A stretch of 59,527 bases of DNA. Origin: an uncultured Bacteroides sp. (GTDB lineage: Bacteria; Bacteroidota; Bacteroidia; Bacteroidales; Bacteroidaceae). A model generated the notes under the pieces. The model was not told the origin of the DNA, made no database searches, and saw only the letters and a list, made by a program, of their open reading frames with translations. How positions within the stretch are numbered: the stretch's first letter is position 1; the number at the start of each line of letters is the position of its first letter. Of this stretch, positions 17,299-27,510 are shown one piece after another. Made by a program: the position numbers and the translations under genes. The stretch is taken from positions 1 through 59,527 of the forward strand of contig CALULP010000018.1 in NCBI GenBank assembly GCA_944321495.1, read 5' to 3'.

Positions 17299-17322
17299 GC
17301 CAAGAGGAAACTCCTCCTTGGC
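17299..17322 (+). promoter_or_regulatory. Intercistronic hairpin between FecR and SusC genes
   Basis: GCCAAGAGG (17299-17307) pairs with CCTCCTTGGC (17313-17322) with one bulge and a 5-nt loop. No U-tract follows. Hairpins at this place are common between anti-sigma and susC genes and may mark transcript processing or attenuation; the function here is inferred. Confidence 0.45.
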
Positions 17323-17366
17323 CACCTGAAACAAACTTTATTATTCACTTAAAACAATGCTGAATT

Positions 17367-20300
17367 ATGGAAAAACACCATTCTAATCAACCATCAGGGA
17401 GCGGAAACCTCTTGATGCGATGCATGAAGAAAATCCCCCTCGCCGTGGGATGTGCATTTGCCATGCTGTTTTGCATGTCGGGTGTGGCGCTGGCCAGCGA
17501 GAGCTATGCGCAGAGCACCGTCATCAACGCCGCTTTCAACAACAAAACCATCAGTGAAGTCCTCAGCGAACTTGAGGAGTCTACCGAGTTTGTATTCTTC
17601 TACAACAACAGCCAGGTAGACGTACAACGCCGCGTGTCCATTCCCGCCGGCGAAAAAGACATCTTCAAAGTGCTCGACGGCATGTTCGGAGGCACGGACA
17701 TCGCCTACCGGGTGATGGACCGCAACATCGTGCTCTACGACAAGGCCAAAGGCGTGGCCAGCGTGCAGGGCGTGCAGCAGACCATCACCGTCACCGGTAA
17801 CATCGTCGACTCCAACGGCGAGCCCATCATCGGCGCCAGCATCCTCGAAGACGGCACCACCAACGGTATCGTTACCGACCTCGACGGTAACTTCACCCTG
17901 ACCGGCGTCAACGCCAACGCCACCCTCGTCATCAGCTACGTGGGCTACAAGACGCAGAACGTACAAGTGAACGGACGCACCCAGCTCAACATCGTCCTCG
18001 AAGAAGACAACGAGATGCTGGAAGAAGTAGTCGTAGTAGGTTACGGCGTGCAGAAGAAGGAAACCCTGACCGGCGCCGTTACCGCCATCAAGGCCGACGA
18101 AATCGCCACCACCAAAACCGAGAACTTGATTACCAACATCCAGGGTAAGATGCCGGGTCTGTTGATCCGCCAGAAGACCGGTGAGCCGGGTACCTTCGAC
18201 AACATGATCAGCATCCGCGGCTACGGCGACCCGCTGATTGTTATCGACGGCGTGACCCGCGACGGCGGTGCCGAGGAACTGGCCCAGCTGGCTTCCGAGG
18301 ACATCGAGAGCATCTCCATCCTGAAGGATGCCTCCGCTGCCATCTACGGTATGAACGCTGCCAACGGCGTAATCATCGTCACCACCAAGAAGGGTGTGGC
18401 CGAGAAGACCCGCGTGTCCTACTCCGCCATGTTCGGTATGAAGAACCCTACCGGTATGGAGTCCACCATGGACGCCTATACGTTCCGCGTGCTGGCCAAC
18501 GAGCGTGCCGCCAACGGTAAGGTAAACCTGCCTTACGGCGAAGACATCCTGGAAAAGTACCGCAACAACGAACCCGGCTATCAGGATAACGACTGGATTG
18601 ACCTGTTCCTGAAAAACCTCGCCTTCCAGCAGAACCACAACGTATCGGTACGCGGCGGTTCCGAAAAGGTGAAATACTACGTCAGCTTCGGCTACACCGA
18701 CGATAACGGTCTGTTGAAGAGCGACATCCAGTACTACAAGCGTTACAACCTGCGCAGCAACCTGACCGCAGAACTGGCCAAGGGCCTTACCTTGAACGTC
18801 AACATGTCCGGCCGCTACACCCAGACGCAGCGCGCCCGCGAAGACTTCCAGTGGACCTACAAGACCTTGATCGTAAACGACCGCGGTATCGGTGGCTACA
18901 CCATGGCCAATCCCAACCACCTGTCCCAGATCGGACCCGAGAACAAGAACCCCTATGCCTTGGTAAACAAGGATATCGACGGCTATCGTCAGAACAAGGG
19001 CATCAACTACGCTGCCGACGTAGAATTGCGTTGGGAACTTCCCTGGGTGGAAGGCCTTTCGGTAAGCGCCTTGGGTTCGTTTGACGGCAACAACCGCAAC
19101 GAATCGCAGTTGGAAAGAAAGTATGACCTGTACGACTACTACACGGATGCCTACTTCGGTACAGGCGGTGCAGGTTCCGACAAATACACCAGCACCATGA
19201 ACATGTACCAGAAAATCTACGGCCGCTTGCAGGCACAGTACCAGAACTCCTTCGGCAACCACAACCTGAACGTGACCGCCATCGCCGAGTTGAGCAGCAC
19301 CCGCAAGGATTACCTGACCGGCGCCCGCCAGTACACCGAACTGTTCACCAACGACATCCTTGACCAGGCCAGCGCCGGTACGGCCACCAACGGCGGTTAC
19401 CGCAGCTTCGGCCGCCTGGCAGCCTACCTGGCCCGTGCCAATTACGACTACGCAGGCAAGTACCTCTTTGAGGTAGTAGCCCGTTACGACGGTTCCTACC
19501 GCTATGCACCGTCCCACCGCTGGACATTCTTCCCGTCGTTCAGCGCCGGCTGGCGTATTTCGGAAGAAAAGTTCATCAAGGACAACCTGCCCTTCATCAC
19601 CAACTTGAAGCTGAGAGGGTCTTACGGTAAGAGCGGTTACGACGCAGGCGATCCCTTCCAGTACGTTTCGGCTTACACCATGAGCGACTACGGTTATGTA
19701 TTCGACGGCAGTAGCCAAATCATGGGCTTCGTGGCTCCGGGTGTGGTAACCGACCAACTGTCTTGGGTAACCTCTGCCATCGCCAACATCGGTATCGACT
19801 TCGACTTGTGGAACGGCAAGCTGAACGGTAGCTTCGAATGGTTCAACCGCAAGAACACCGGCATCCTGGCCGACCGTCAACAAGCCGCGCCCGACACGTT
19901 CGGCGCCAGCTTCCCGAAAGAGAACCTGAACTCTACCCGCAACCGCGGTTTTGAATTCAACATCGGCACCCGCGGCCAGATTGGCAAGGACTTCCAGTAC
20001 TCCGTATCCGCCAACTTCACCTACGCCCGCGAGCGCAGGCTGCACCAGGAAGAAAGACAGTTCCAAAGCTCTATGGACCGTTGGAAGAACGGCAAATCCG
20101 ACCGTAACCAGAACATCATGTGGATGTACAAGTACGACGGCCAGTACACCTCGCTCGAGCAATACGAAAACGCTCCTCTGCTGGGTGGCAGCCAAGGTAA
20201 CTCCATGATGTTGCCGGGCAGCTTCCGCCTGATCGACCTCAACGGCGACGGTATCATCAACTCGAACGACGAAGTGCCCGACTTCTGGTCTACCGGCGCC

Positions 20301-20846
20301 AACCCGCCCATCCAGTACGGTCTGACCATCGCCGCCAACTACAAGAACTTCGACATCAACATCCTGTTCCAGGGTGCATCCGGTTACTCCATCTCCTACC
20401 CCAATGACGACGTTTGGGGCTATGGCGGCAAGACCAACCCGACCTACCTGCTGGAGAAATACCTGGATCGCTGGCACGTGGCCAACACGGGCGACGACCC
20501 CTACGACCCCGCCACGCAGTGGGTTTCCGGCAAGTATCCCGCCCTGCGCCAAAGCTTCAGCAACACCACGGATAACGGTAACAGCTACGACACTTCCTTC
20601 TGGAAACCGCTGGCCACCTACGTCCGCCTGAAGAGCTTGGAAATCGGTTATTCTTTGCCGAAGCCGTTCATGCAAAAACTGGGCATCAACAGCTGCCGCT
20701 TCTTCATCAACGGTTCTAACCTGTTCACCATCTGTAACGATTTGCTGAAGAACGCCGACCCCGAACGTGAGGAAAGGGATTGGGGCGCCAACTTAGCTTA
20801 TCCGCTGATGAGAACGTATAACATTGGTTTGAATATTAACTTTTAA
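17367..20846 (+). CDS. SusC-like TonB-dependent transducer with STN domain
   Basis: 1159 aa outer-membrane receptor. Signal peptide about 15-45, STN secretin/TonB signalling domain at about 50-125 (NKTISEVLSELEESTEFVFFYNN), CarboxypepD_reg-like domain at about 140-215 (GNIVDSNGEPIIGASIL), TonB box region LEEVVVVGYGVQKKETL, plug with IRGYGDPLIVIDGV, then a 22-strand-type barrel ending in NIGLNINF. The STN domain fits sigma/anti-sigma control through the adjacent FecR protein. With the SusD protein at 20859 it should import an oligosaccharide. The SusC-specific motif and length are normal for the family. Confidence 0.95.
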   Translation: MEKHHSNQPSGSGNLLMRCMKKIPLAVGCAFAMLFCMSGVALASESYAQSTVINAAFNNKTISEVLSELEESTEFVFFYNNSQVDVQRRVSIPAGEKDIFKVLDGMFGGTDIAYRVMDRNIVLYDKAKGVASVQGVQQTITVTGNIVDSNGEPIIGASILEDGTTNGIVTDLDGNFTLTGVNANATLVISYVGYKTQNVQVNGRTQLNIVLEEDNEMLEEVVVVGYGVQKKETLTGAVTAIKADEIATTKTENLITNIQGKMPGLLIRQKTGEPGTFDNMISIRGYGDPLIVIDGVTRDGGAEELAQLASEDIESISILKDASAAIYGMNAANGVIIVTTKKGVAEKTRVSYSAMFGMKNPTGMESTMDAYTFRVLANERAANGKVNLPYGEDILEKYRNNEPGYQDNDWIDLFLKNLAFQQNHNVSVRGGSEKVKYYVSFGYTDDNGLLKSDIQYYKRYNLRSNLTAELAKGLTLNVNMSGRYTQTQRAREDFQWTYKTLIVNDRGIGGYTMANPNHLSQIGPENKNPYALVNKDIDGYRQNKGINYAADVELRWELPWVEGLSVSALGSFDGNNRNESQLERKYDLYDYYTDAYFGTGGAGSDKYTSTMNMYQKIYGRLQAQYQNSFGNHNLNVTAIAELSSTRKDYLTGARQYTELFTNDILDQASAGTATNGGYRSFGRLAAYLARANYDYAGKYLFEVVARYDGSYRYAPSHRWTFFPSFSAGWRISEEKFIKDNLPFITNLKLRGSYGKSGYDAGDPFQYVSAYTMSDYGYVFDGSSQIMGFVAPGVVTDQLSWVTSAIANIGIDFDLWNGKLNGSFEWFNRKNTGILADRQQAAPDTFGASFPKENLNSTRNRGFEFNIGTRGQIGKDFQYSVSANFTYARERRLHQEERQFQSSMDRWKNGKSDRNQNIMWMYKYDGQYTSLEQYENAPLLGGSQGNSMMLPGSFRLIDLNGDGIINSNDEVPDFWSTGANPPIQYGLTIAANYKNFDINILFQGASGYSISYPNDDVWGYGGKTNPTYLLEKYLDRWHVANTGDDPYDPATQWVSGKYPALRQSFSNTTDNGNSYDTSFWKPLATYVRLKSLEIGYSLPKPFMQKLGINSCRFFINGSNLFTICNDLLKNADPEREERDWGANLAYPLMRTYNIGLNINF

Positions 20847-20858
20847 TCCCGACGTATT

Positions 20859-22835
20859 ATGAAAAGAAACATATTTTCAGTAGCAGCCTTATGCGCCTTG
20901 ATGACCTTCTCGGGTTGTGACGCGTTTCTGGAACTGGAGCCGCTCGACAAGGTTTCGCCCGACCAGCTGACAGACACGCAAGGCGGTGTCAAGGCCCTGC
21001 TCGCCAACATCTACACGAAGATGCCGATGGAGGACTTCAACTACCGGCCCAACAACGGCTTCAACCAGCACCAGTATGACGGCGTGAACGCCACCACCCG
21101 CCTTTCCTTCTACACCGACGAGGCCACCCGCAGCGACGCCGGCCTGTTCGGGCAGGAAGGCTTCAACTACTGGCCCTATGAGGACATCCGCCAGGTGAAC
21201 CTCTTCATGGAGAATGTAGAGACTGCCAAGGGAAAAGGCACCATTACGGAAGACGAAGCCAACCGGATGACCAGCGAGGCCCACTTCATCCGCGCCTACA
21301 TGTACTACGGCATGGCCAAGCGGCTGGGCGGCGTGCCCCTTATCGACCATGCACAGGACGATGAATACGTGCCGGGCGACCCCTCGTCCGTAGCCGTACC
21401 CCGCAGCACAGAAAAGGATACTTGGGATTTCATCCTGAAAGAATGCGACTTGGCTGCACAGTATCTGCCCGAAAAGGCAGACGCCGACAAGTTCCGCGCC
21501 ACCAAGTGGGCCGCCTACGCCCTGAAGTCGCGCGTAGCCCTGCACGCCGCCTCCGTGGCGAAGTACTGGAACAACGCCCCGCTGGATGGTCCTGCCGTAA
21601 GCCAGAGCTTGGTGGGCGGCATGACGGCTGCCGATGCCGATGCCTACTACAAGGCTTGTATCGACGCTTCCGACTACCTCATCAAGAACTCGGGCAAAGC
21701 GCTCTACATGCCCGCGCCCGCCAGTGCGGAAGAAGCTGCCACCAACTTCCAGCAGCTGTTCATGTTGGGTGAAACCACCGATGAATACATCTTCGGCAAA
21801 GGTTACCTGGACGGTACCACCAACACCAACCAGGGACATAGCTGGACGCAGTGGAACGTAGCGCCGCAAGCCAATGGCTTCGGTGCCTTGAAATACGGCC
21901 GCTTCAATCCCACGCTGGACATCGTGGACGCATTTGAAGACTACACCGACAACGGCCAAGGTGCCAGCGCGCCGATTGTGACCCGCACCGACGGCAACGA
22001 GAGCTACGTCATCCGCAGCTTCTCCAACAACCAGCAAGACCTGGCTTCCATCCCGTTCGCGAAGTACAACAGCCTGTACGAACCGTTCGCAGGCAAGGAC
22101 GCCCGCCTGTTGGCCAGCATCATCGTGCCGGGTTCGGTGTACGACGGCATCGACATCATCATTCAGGGCGGCCTCATCAAGCCGGACGGCAGCTACATAT
22201 CCTACGCTAACGACCCCGTAGAAAAAGGCGGCACCACCTACTACGGACTGGGTGCCGAGGGTTCGACGATGTTCTCCGGCTACCTGTACGTAGGCAACGG
22301 CGAGAACTCCAACTGGACGGCAACGGGCTTCTTTGTACGCAAGTACATGGACGAAAGCGTCAGCCTGGGTTCGGACAACGCCTCCACCAACACGTACATC
22401 GACATGCGCTTGGCAGAAGTTTACCTGAACTATGCCGAGGCTACCGTTGAGAACGGCAGCGGATACGGCGACCAAACCCTGGCCGCACAGTACCTCAACG
22501 CCCTGCGCCACCGCGCCGGCCACACGGACAACATCGCCCTGACGCTGGACAACGTGCTGAAGGAACGCCGCGTGGAACTGGCCTTCGAAGGCAACCTGCG
22601 TTATTGGGACTTGATACGCCGCCGCGAATTCCACACCGAGTTCGCCAACAACCGCATGCGCCATGCCTTGGTGCCGATGCTGGACTTGCGTGAAGCTACT
22701 CCGAAGTACGTCTTCGCACGCGTCAACTTCTTGCCGGATGAAAACGGTGGTGGCCACACGTTCCAGACGAGAGACTACTACAGACCGATTCCGAACACCG
22801 ACTCCAACGGCTTGGTTCAGAACCCGGGACGTTAA
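20859..22835 (+). CDS. SusD-like outer-membrane glycan-binding lipoprotein
   Basis: 658 aa. Lipoprotein signal with lipobox FSGC (Cys near residue 20), then RagB/SusD tetratricopeptide-type fold: LEPLDKVSPDQLTDTQGG, the family segment SEAHFIRAYMYYGMAKRLGGVPLI near 145-165, and the C-terminal region VLKERRVELAFEGNLRYWDLIRRREF near 567-590. It caps the SusC barrel on the cell surface. It follows susC after 12 bp. At 658 residues it is longer than typical (about 500-600), consistent with extra ligand-binding loops. Confidence 0.94.
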   Translation: MKRNIFSVAALCALMTFSGCDAFLELEPLDKVSPDQLTDTQGGVKALLANIYTKMPMEDFNYRPNNGFNQHQYDGVNATTRLSFYTDEATRSDAGLFGQEGFNYWPYEDIRQVNLFMENVETAKGKGTITEDEANRMTSEAHFIRAYMYYGMAKRLGGVPLIDHAQDDEYVPGDPSSVAVPRSTEKDTWDFILKECDLAAQYLPEKADADKFRATKWAAYALKSRVALHAASVAKYWNNAPLDGPAVSQSLVGGMTAADADAYYKACIDASDYLIKNSGKALYMPAPASAEEAATNFQQLFMLGETTDEYIFGKGYLDGTTNTNQGHSWTQWNVAPQANGFGALKYGRFNPTLDIVDAFEDYTDNGQGASAPIVTRTDGNESYVIRSFSNNQQDLASIPFAKYNSLYEPFAGKDARLLASIIVPGSVYDGIDIIIQGGLIKPDGSYISYANDPVEKGGTTYYGLGAEGSTMFSGYLYVGNGENSNWTATGFFVRKYMDESVSLGSDNASTNTYIDMRLAEVYLNYAEATVENGSGYGDQTLAAQYLNALRHRAGHTDNIALTLDNVLKERRVELAFEGNLRYWDLIRRREFHTEFANNRMRHALVPMLDLREATPKYVFARVNFLPDENGGGHTFQTRDYYRPIPNTDSNGLVQNPGR

Positions 22836-22993
22836 GAGGCAACTTTGCAATGCCGCCCGTAGCGTAGTAACGCCACCTTGCAAGCAATACTACACTACCC
22901 CAGTGGCAATACGGCGCTACGGAGCCGGCGTTGCAACGCCAGCAAATGGATAAGTTAACTGTTTAACGAACATCACAAATCAGAGAAAACATT
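22836..22993. other. Gap with TAGCG/CGCTA-rich repeat fragments
   Basis: Holds short inverted fragments of the kind CCGTAGCGTAGTAACGCCACC and TACGGCGCTACGG. Similar CTACCGCGGTAGCG pieces lie at 32876-32945 and 54408-54450. No gene is seen. Confidence 0.4.
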
Positions 22994-23719
22994 ATGAGAA
23001 AAATATTCTTAGCTATTTCCTGCTGCCTTTTCGCACTGACCTCGTGCGAAATAGACAACTACGAAGGGCCCGATGCTTCCATCCACGGCTACATCCTCGA
23101 CGAGAAGACCGGCGACCCGGTAGGCACGGACATACAGAACGGCTCCGCCATCATTGTGGTAGAGCAGGGCTGGGCGAACCCGCAAGACCAGACTTGGAGC
23201 ATCATGAACACCGGTGAATACCGCAACGACATGATTTTCTCCGCTACTTATGACATACGCTTCGAGAACTGCAACTTCTACCCCTTCAGCATCGACGATT
23301 TTGTTGTTAAAGAAGGTAACAATGAGTATAATTTCGAAGTAACTCCGTATATTCGCGTATTGAACTCAAGTATCACGAAGAATGGCAATACCATCACCGC
23401 CACATTCTCGCTGGAAGGCGGCAAGGACGAAGTGAAGCTGAAAGAAATCCAGCTGTTCGCCTTTGGTGACAAGTGGGTAGGCAATAACGTGAAGTACACG
23501 CTGGAAGGTACCGGCCACGTACAGACGTTCAACCCGTCTATCGCCATCGACCCCACTACGACCTACACGCTGACCATCGACTTGACGGAGAATGCCAGCA
23601 TCTTCCCGTATGCCAAGAACTACTACTTCCGTATCGGTGCCTTGGCTGATGTATCGGGAGTAGGTACGGTTCGCTACAACTATGCAGAGCCGCTGACAGT
23701 CATCAAGCTTAACGAATAA
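22994..23719 (+). CDS. DUF3823-type surface lipoprotein of the PUL
   Basis: 241 aa. Lipobox LTSC at about residues 16-19, then an N-terminal Ig-like DUF3823 domain (YEGPDASIHGYILDEKTGDPVGTD) and a second beta-sandwich half ending in YNYAEPLTVIKLNE. Such proteins follow susD in many Bacteroidetes glycan loci and are thought to bind glycan at the cell surface. Position directly after susC/susD and before a strong terminator supports a three-gene import unit. Confidence 0.85.
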   Translation: MRKIFLAISCCLFALTSCEIDNYEGPDASIHGYILDEKTGDPVGTDIQNGSAIIVVEQGWANPQDQTWSIMNTGEYRNDMIFSATYDIRFENCNFYPFSIDDFVVKEGNNEYNFEVTPYIRVLNSSITKNGNTITATFSLEGGKDEVKLKEIQLFAFGDKWVGNNVKYTLEGTGHVQTFNPSIAIDPTTTYTLTIDLTENASIFPYAKNYYFRIGALADVSGVGTVRYNYAEPLTVIKLNE

Positions 23720-23739
23720 TAAAGTTAAGCGAGACCCTA

Positions 23740-23775
23740 AAAAATAGCCTGCCGGCGTGCTGGCAGGCTATTTTT
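23740..23775 (+). terminator. Intrinsic terminator after the susC-susD-DUF3823 unit
   Basis: A perfect 14-bp stem (AAAAATAGCCTGCC, 23740-23753, with 23762-23775) and 8-nt loop, with five T at the 3' end, 20 bp past the stop codon. It separates the import genes from the two large enzymes downstream. Confidence 0.9.
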
Positions 23776-23842
23776 GTATCCGATAGAAAGATAAGCCATT
23801 AGTGATGAAAAAAATGCGGAATCCAGTTACTCCGGACACTTA

Positions 23843-23904
23843 TGAATCACTAAACACTAATAACTAATAACTAATAACTAATAACTAAACACTAATAACT
23901 AATA
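23843..23904. repeat. AACTAATAACTAAT repeat tract
   Basis: About seven units of ACTAATA / ACTAAAC, one arm of the TTAGTGA-type heptamer family, just before the start of the gene at 23930. No complementary arm is present here. Confidence 0.6.
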
Positions 23905-23929
23905 TTAATCCCAAACACAAAGAAAAACC

Positions 23930-26900
23930 ATGAGAAAAAGAAGTGTACTCTTACTGCTGCTACTCTGCGCAGTGTGCTGCGGGCTACACGCCGTGCAGCT
24001 GAACTCCATCTACCAACAACGGCCGGACGACCCCGAAGCGTTCTACTTCACGCCCGAGAACTACGGCATCCGCGCCGACGGCAAGATGGACGTGTCCGAC
24101 GCCCTTCAGGCGGCCATCAACCAGGTGAAGAAGGAAAAGAACTTCGGCATCCTGTTCATCCCCGAAGGCAAGTACAAAATCAGCAAGACCATCTACATCC
24201 CCGGCGCCGTGCGCCTCATCGGCTACGGCAAGAAACGCCCGGAAATCATCCTGGCCAAGAACTCCCCGGGCTTTCAGGAAGAAGTGCCCGGTGACAAGGG
24301 CAAGGCGAAATATATGTTCTGGTTCACCGGGAACATGGTGGAAGAAGGCGTACAGCCCCGCGACGCCGGCGCCGGCACCTTCTACAGCGCCATGAGCAAC
24401 ATTGACCTGCGCATAGAGGACGGCAACCCCCACGCCGTGGCCCTGCGCACCCACTTCGCGCAGCACAGCTTCATCAGCTACGTGTCCGTTCACATCGGCA
24501 AGGGCAAGGCCGGACTGTTCGACGTGGGCAACGAGCTGGAGAACGTGGCCTTCTACGGCGGCGACTACGGCATCTACACCACCAAGGCATCGCCGGGCTG
24601 GCCGGTAATGATGGTGGACTCCTATTTCGAGGGACAGCGCATCGCCGCCCTCCGCGTGCAGGAGTCGGGCCTGGCGATGGTGAACCTGCAGGCGAAGAAC
24701 GTGCCCGTGGTGTTTGACATCGACCCGAACTACTGCGACAAGCTCTTCTTAGAGAACAGCTACCTGGAGAACGTGAAGCAGGCTGCCGTGGTCATCACCA
24801 ACGAGAACAACAGCAACAACCAGATTACCTTCCGGAACATCTACTGCAAGAACGTGCCCGTGCTGGCAAAGTACACGCGCAGCAACACCGAGACCCGCGT
24901 GGACGAGAAAATCTACCAGGTGAAGTCCTACGACCACGGCCTGCAGATGGACAACCTGCTGGACGAGCCGGAGTATGAGACGCTGGTGGACATCGCTCCC
25001 CTGGCCAAGATGCCCAAGGCCCTGCTGAAGGACATCCCCGCCCTGCCCGGCATGGAAACGTGGGTGAACGTGCGTACCCTTGGCGCCAAGGGCGACGGCA
25101 CTACCGATGACACCAAGGCCATACAGGCAGCCATCGACCAGTACGAGAACATCTACGTGCCCCAGGGCTGGTACCGCATCACCGAGACGCTGAAGATGCG
25201 CCCCGGCACGCGCCTCATCGGGCTGCACCCCTTTGCCACCCAGTTCCGCCTGGACGAAAGCTCGCCGGCCTTCAGCGGCTTCGGCACCCCGAAAGCCCTG
25301 CTTGAATCGTCGGAAGGCGGCGCAGACGTGCTGAACGGCATCGGCATCAACACCGGAGCCTACAACTACCGCGCCGTGGGCGTGAAGTGGATGGCCGGCG
25401 AAGGCTCGTACATGAACGACATCAAGTTCGTAGGCGGGCATGGCGGCATGTCGAAACCCCGCCCGGGCGAACCCGCACGCGAATGGCGTCCCCGCGCCGA
25501 GCGCATCAGCTCGCCGGAGAACCCCGTGGCCGCACAGGGCATGGACCTGGCCTGGGACAACCAGCACTGGAGCCTGTGGATTACGAACGGGGGCGGCGGC
25601 ACCTTCAAGGACATCTGGACCGCCAGCACCTACGCCACCAACGGCGTCTACATTGACCGCACCAAGACCCCGGGACGCATCTACGCCATGTCCATCGAAC
25701 ACCACGTGCGCAACGAAGTGCGCTTCAACCAGGTGGAGAACTGGAAGGTGTACTGCATGCAGACCGAGGAGGAAAGCCGCGAAAGCTCGCAGTGCCAGCC
25801 CATCGAGATGGACGACTGCAAAGATATCACCTTCGCCAACCTGTACATGTTCCGCGTCATCCGCATCAACACGCCCTACTACAGCTCGGTGCGCATCCGC
25901 AACTGCGAGGATATCGCTTTCCTGAACATGCACAACTATTCGCAGATTAAGTACACCAACGACATCGCCGTCTACGACCAGAGCAAGGGCATCGAAATCC
26001 GCCCGTGGGAACTGTCGCGCCTCATCGTCACCGGCGACGAGCCGCGCCGCGAGCCCATCAGCACGCAGACGGGCGTGGTGAACCGCCTGGCCGGCGACTT
26101 TGAGTTTGCCGAGGGCATCACCCACGACGCCGAGGGCAACATCTACTTCTGCGACCACCGCATGCGCCGCATCTTCAAGTGGGATGTGGAACGCGAGGCG
26201 CTGACGCTGATTGCCGACCTGCCGTGGAAACCCTCGAACCTGGCCTTCGACAGCGAGGGCAACCTGCTCGTGCTGTTCCGCTACGACCCGCAGCCCGGTT
26301 ACGCGCCCGACCGCGACGAGTCTGTCATGCCCCGCATGAAGGACACGGGCGGCACGTCGTTCAGCGGCTACGGCAACTCGGCCTACACCATGCGCATGTA
26401 TGCCATCGACCCCGACCGCCCCGAAGAGACCGTGCGCCTGCTGGAGCGCGTGCCCATGGGACAGGTGAACCCGGTGTACAAGGCCCTGCACCCGTCCAAC
26501 CGCTGGCGCGACTTCCACGACTTCAACGACGTGACGGTGTACAAGCCGGAGATGTGCTTCCTGGCACCGGACGGCAAGACCGTCATCCCCCACTACTTCG
26601 ACCTGGCACGCTGCTCGCAGCTGCTCGAGGCATGGCCCGGACGCCCGTACTACACCAGCGACGAGTATGACCGCCGCATGGTGCGCCTGGACGTGCAGCC
26701 CGACGGCTCGCTGACCAACCTGAAGTACTTCGTTGAACAAGCCGAGTTCGGCTCGACCGTGGACAGCGAGGGCAACCTCTACGTGGCCGACGGCGAAGTG
26801 TACATCTTCGGCCCCGACGGCAAGCGCAAAGGCATGATCCGCGTGCCCGAACGCCCCTCTACCCTGCAAATGGGCGGCAAGGACGGCAACACGCTGTTCA

Positions 26901-26941
26901 TCACTGGGCGCGGGAATCTGTTCAGTGTGAAAGTAAAGTGA
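23930..26941 (+). CDS. Secreted tandem pectate-lyase-like beta-helix protein with C-terminal beta-propeller
   Basis: 1003 aa with signal peptide (about 1-22). Two Pectate_lyase_3 (right-handed beta-helix) starts are visible: ENYGIRADGKMDVSDALQAA near 42-61 and VRTLGAKGDGTTDDTKAIQAA near 383-403. The C-terminal third (about 700-1003) resembles an SMP-30/gluconolactonase propeller (EGITHDAEGNIYFCDHRMRRIFKWD). Two helices in tandem are also the plan of GH55 beta-1,3-glucanases, so both a uronate lyase/hydrolase and a GH55-like glucanase are possible. The neighbouring SusC/D points to a secreted glycan-active enzyme. No catalytic residue can be named with confidence. Paralogue at 27511. Confidence 0.7.
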   Translation: MRKRSVLLLLLLCAVCCGLHAVQLNSIYQQRPDDPEAFYFTPENYGIRADGKMDVSDALQAAINQVKKEKNFGILFIPEGKYKISKTIYIPGAVRLIGYGKKRPEIILAKNSPGFQEEVPGDKGKAKYMFWFTGNMVEEGVQPRDAGAGTFYSAMSNIDLRIEDGNPHAVALRTHFAQHSFISYVSVHIGKGKAGLFDVGNELENVAFYGGDYGIYTTKASPGWPVMMVDSYFEGQRIAALRVQESGLAMVNLQAKNVPVVFDIDPNYCDKLFLENSYLENVKQAAVVITNENNSNNQITFRNIYCKNVPVLAKYTRSNTETRVDEKIYQVKSYDHGLQMDNLLDEPEYETLVDIAPLAKMPKALLKDIPALPGMETWVNVRTLGAKGDGTTDDTKAIQAAIDQYENIYVPQGWYRITETLKMRPGTRLIGLHPFATQFRLDESSPAFSGFGTPKALLESSEGGADVLNGIGINTGAYNYRAVGVKWMAGEGSYMNDIKFVGGHGGMSKPRPGEPAREWRPRAERISSPENPVAAQGMDLAWDNQHWSLWITNGGGGTFKDIWTASTYATNGVYIDRTKTPGRIYAMSIEHHVRNEVRFNQVENWKVYCMQTEEESRESSQCQPIEMDDCKDITFANLYMFRVIRINTPYYSSVRIRNCEDIAFLNMHNYSQIKYTNDIAVYDQSKGIEIRPWELSRLIVTGDEPRREPISTQTGVVNRLAGDFEFAEGITHDAEGNIYFCDHRMRRIFKWDVEREALTLIADLPWKPSNLAFDSEGNLLVLFRYDPQPGYAPDRDESVMPRMKDTGGTSFSGYGNSAYTMRMYAIDPDRPEETVRLLERVPMGQVNPVYKALHPSNRWRDFHDFNDVTVYKPEMCFLAPDGKTVIPHYFDLARCSQLLEAWPGRPYYTSDEYDRRMVRLDVQPDGSLTNLKYFVEQAEFGSTVDSEGNLYVADGEVYIFGPDGKRKGMIRVPERPSTLQMGGKDGNTLFITGRGNLFSVKVK

Positions 26942-26949
26942 TACTTGTA

Positions 26950-27469
26950 CTTTTCTTTTTGCCTTGACGCAAAAAGAAAAGATACCAAAAGAAAAAAGTC
27001 AAGCGCTGAATCTCCGGGGCTACTTCGAGTGTATTTTTGCTAAACGGCAGAAACTCGCTTCGCTCAAACAGTCTGCCGTTCTTTACGCAAAAATACCCTC
27101 TCCGCTTTACGCCCCTCCGCTTTACGCCCCTCCGCTTAGGCGCGGGCCATGCGGCGTGGGACGCTTGTCCTCGGAGAGCCTTGCGGTGTGAAACATAGAC
27201 CGAGAGACTTTGCAAGAAGTGGAGCATATAAATTCTTAGCCCGCATTCTTTAGTGTCCCTGTCAGTCAGGCTTTGATGCCGCATGGCTCTCCGGCATTGA
27301 CCGGCGGGCGTAAAGCGGAGAAGCTGCTTCAGGCGTTAAAAACGGCAAACTGTTTGAGCGAAGCGAGTTTTTGCCGTTTAGCCTGAAGGAGTTTCGGAGT
27401 AGCCCGCCGGGCACAGCCGGGGTCCTTTCTTTTTGGTAGCTTTTTCTTTCGGACAAGCGAAAGAAAAAG
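26950..27469 (+). repeat. Composite hairpin element, copy 4
   Basis: Lies between the two paralogous beta-helix genes. A hairpin 26950-26962/26969-26981 starts 8 nt after the stop codon. A-half outer stem 27031-27040/27087-27096 (ten perfect pairs). B-half outer stem 27327-27334/27381-27388 (eight perfect pairs). B hairpin 27440-27450/27459-27469 ends 41 nt before the next start. In the A hairpin the innermost pair is C-G where other copies have T-A. Confidence 0.88.
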
Positions 27470-27510
27470 TACAGTATTAAAAATATAAACCTTTATAACT
27501 ATTCATCATC

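Noticed and set aside
17394..20675. 1093-codon antisense open frame over the susC gene; similar long ones at 20889-22883, 24749-26869, 28561-30501, 42939-45314
   Set aside because: High GC at third positions of the sense gene removes stop codons in the opposite frame. The products are Val/Gly/Ala/His-rich with no domain, while the sense strands encode clear families.
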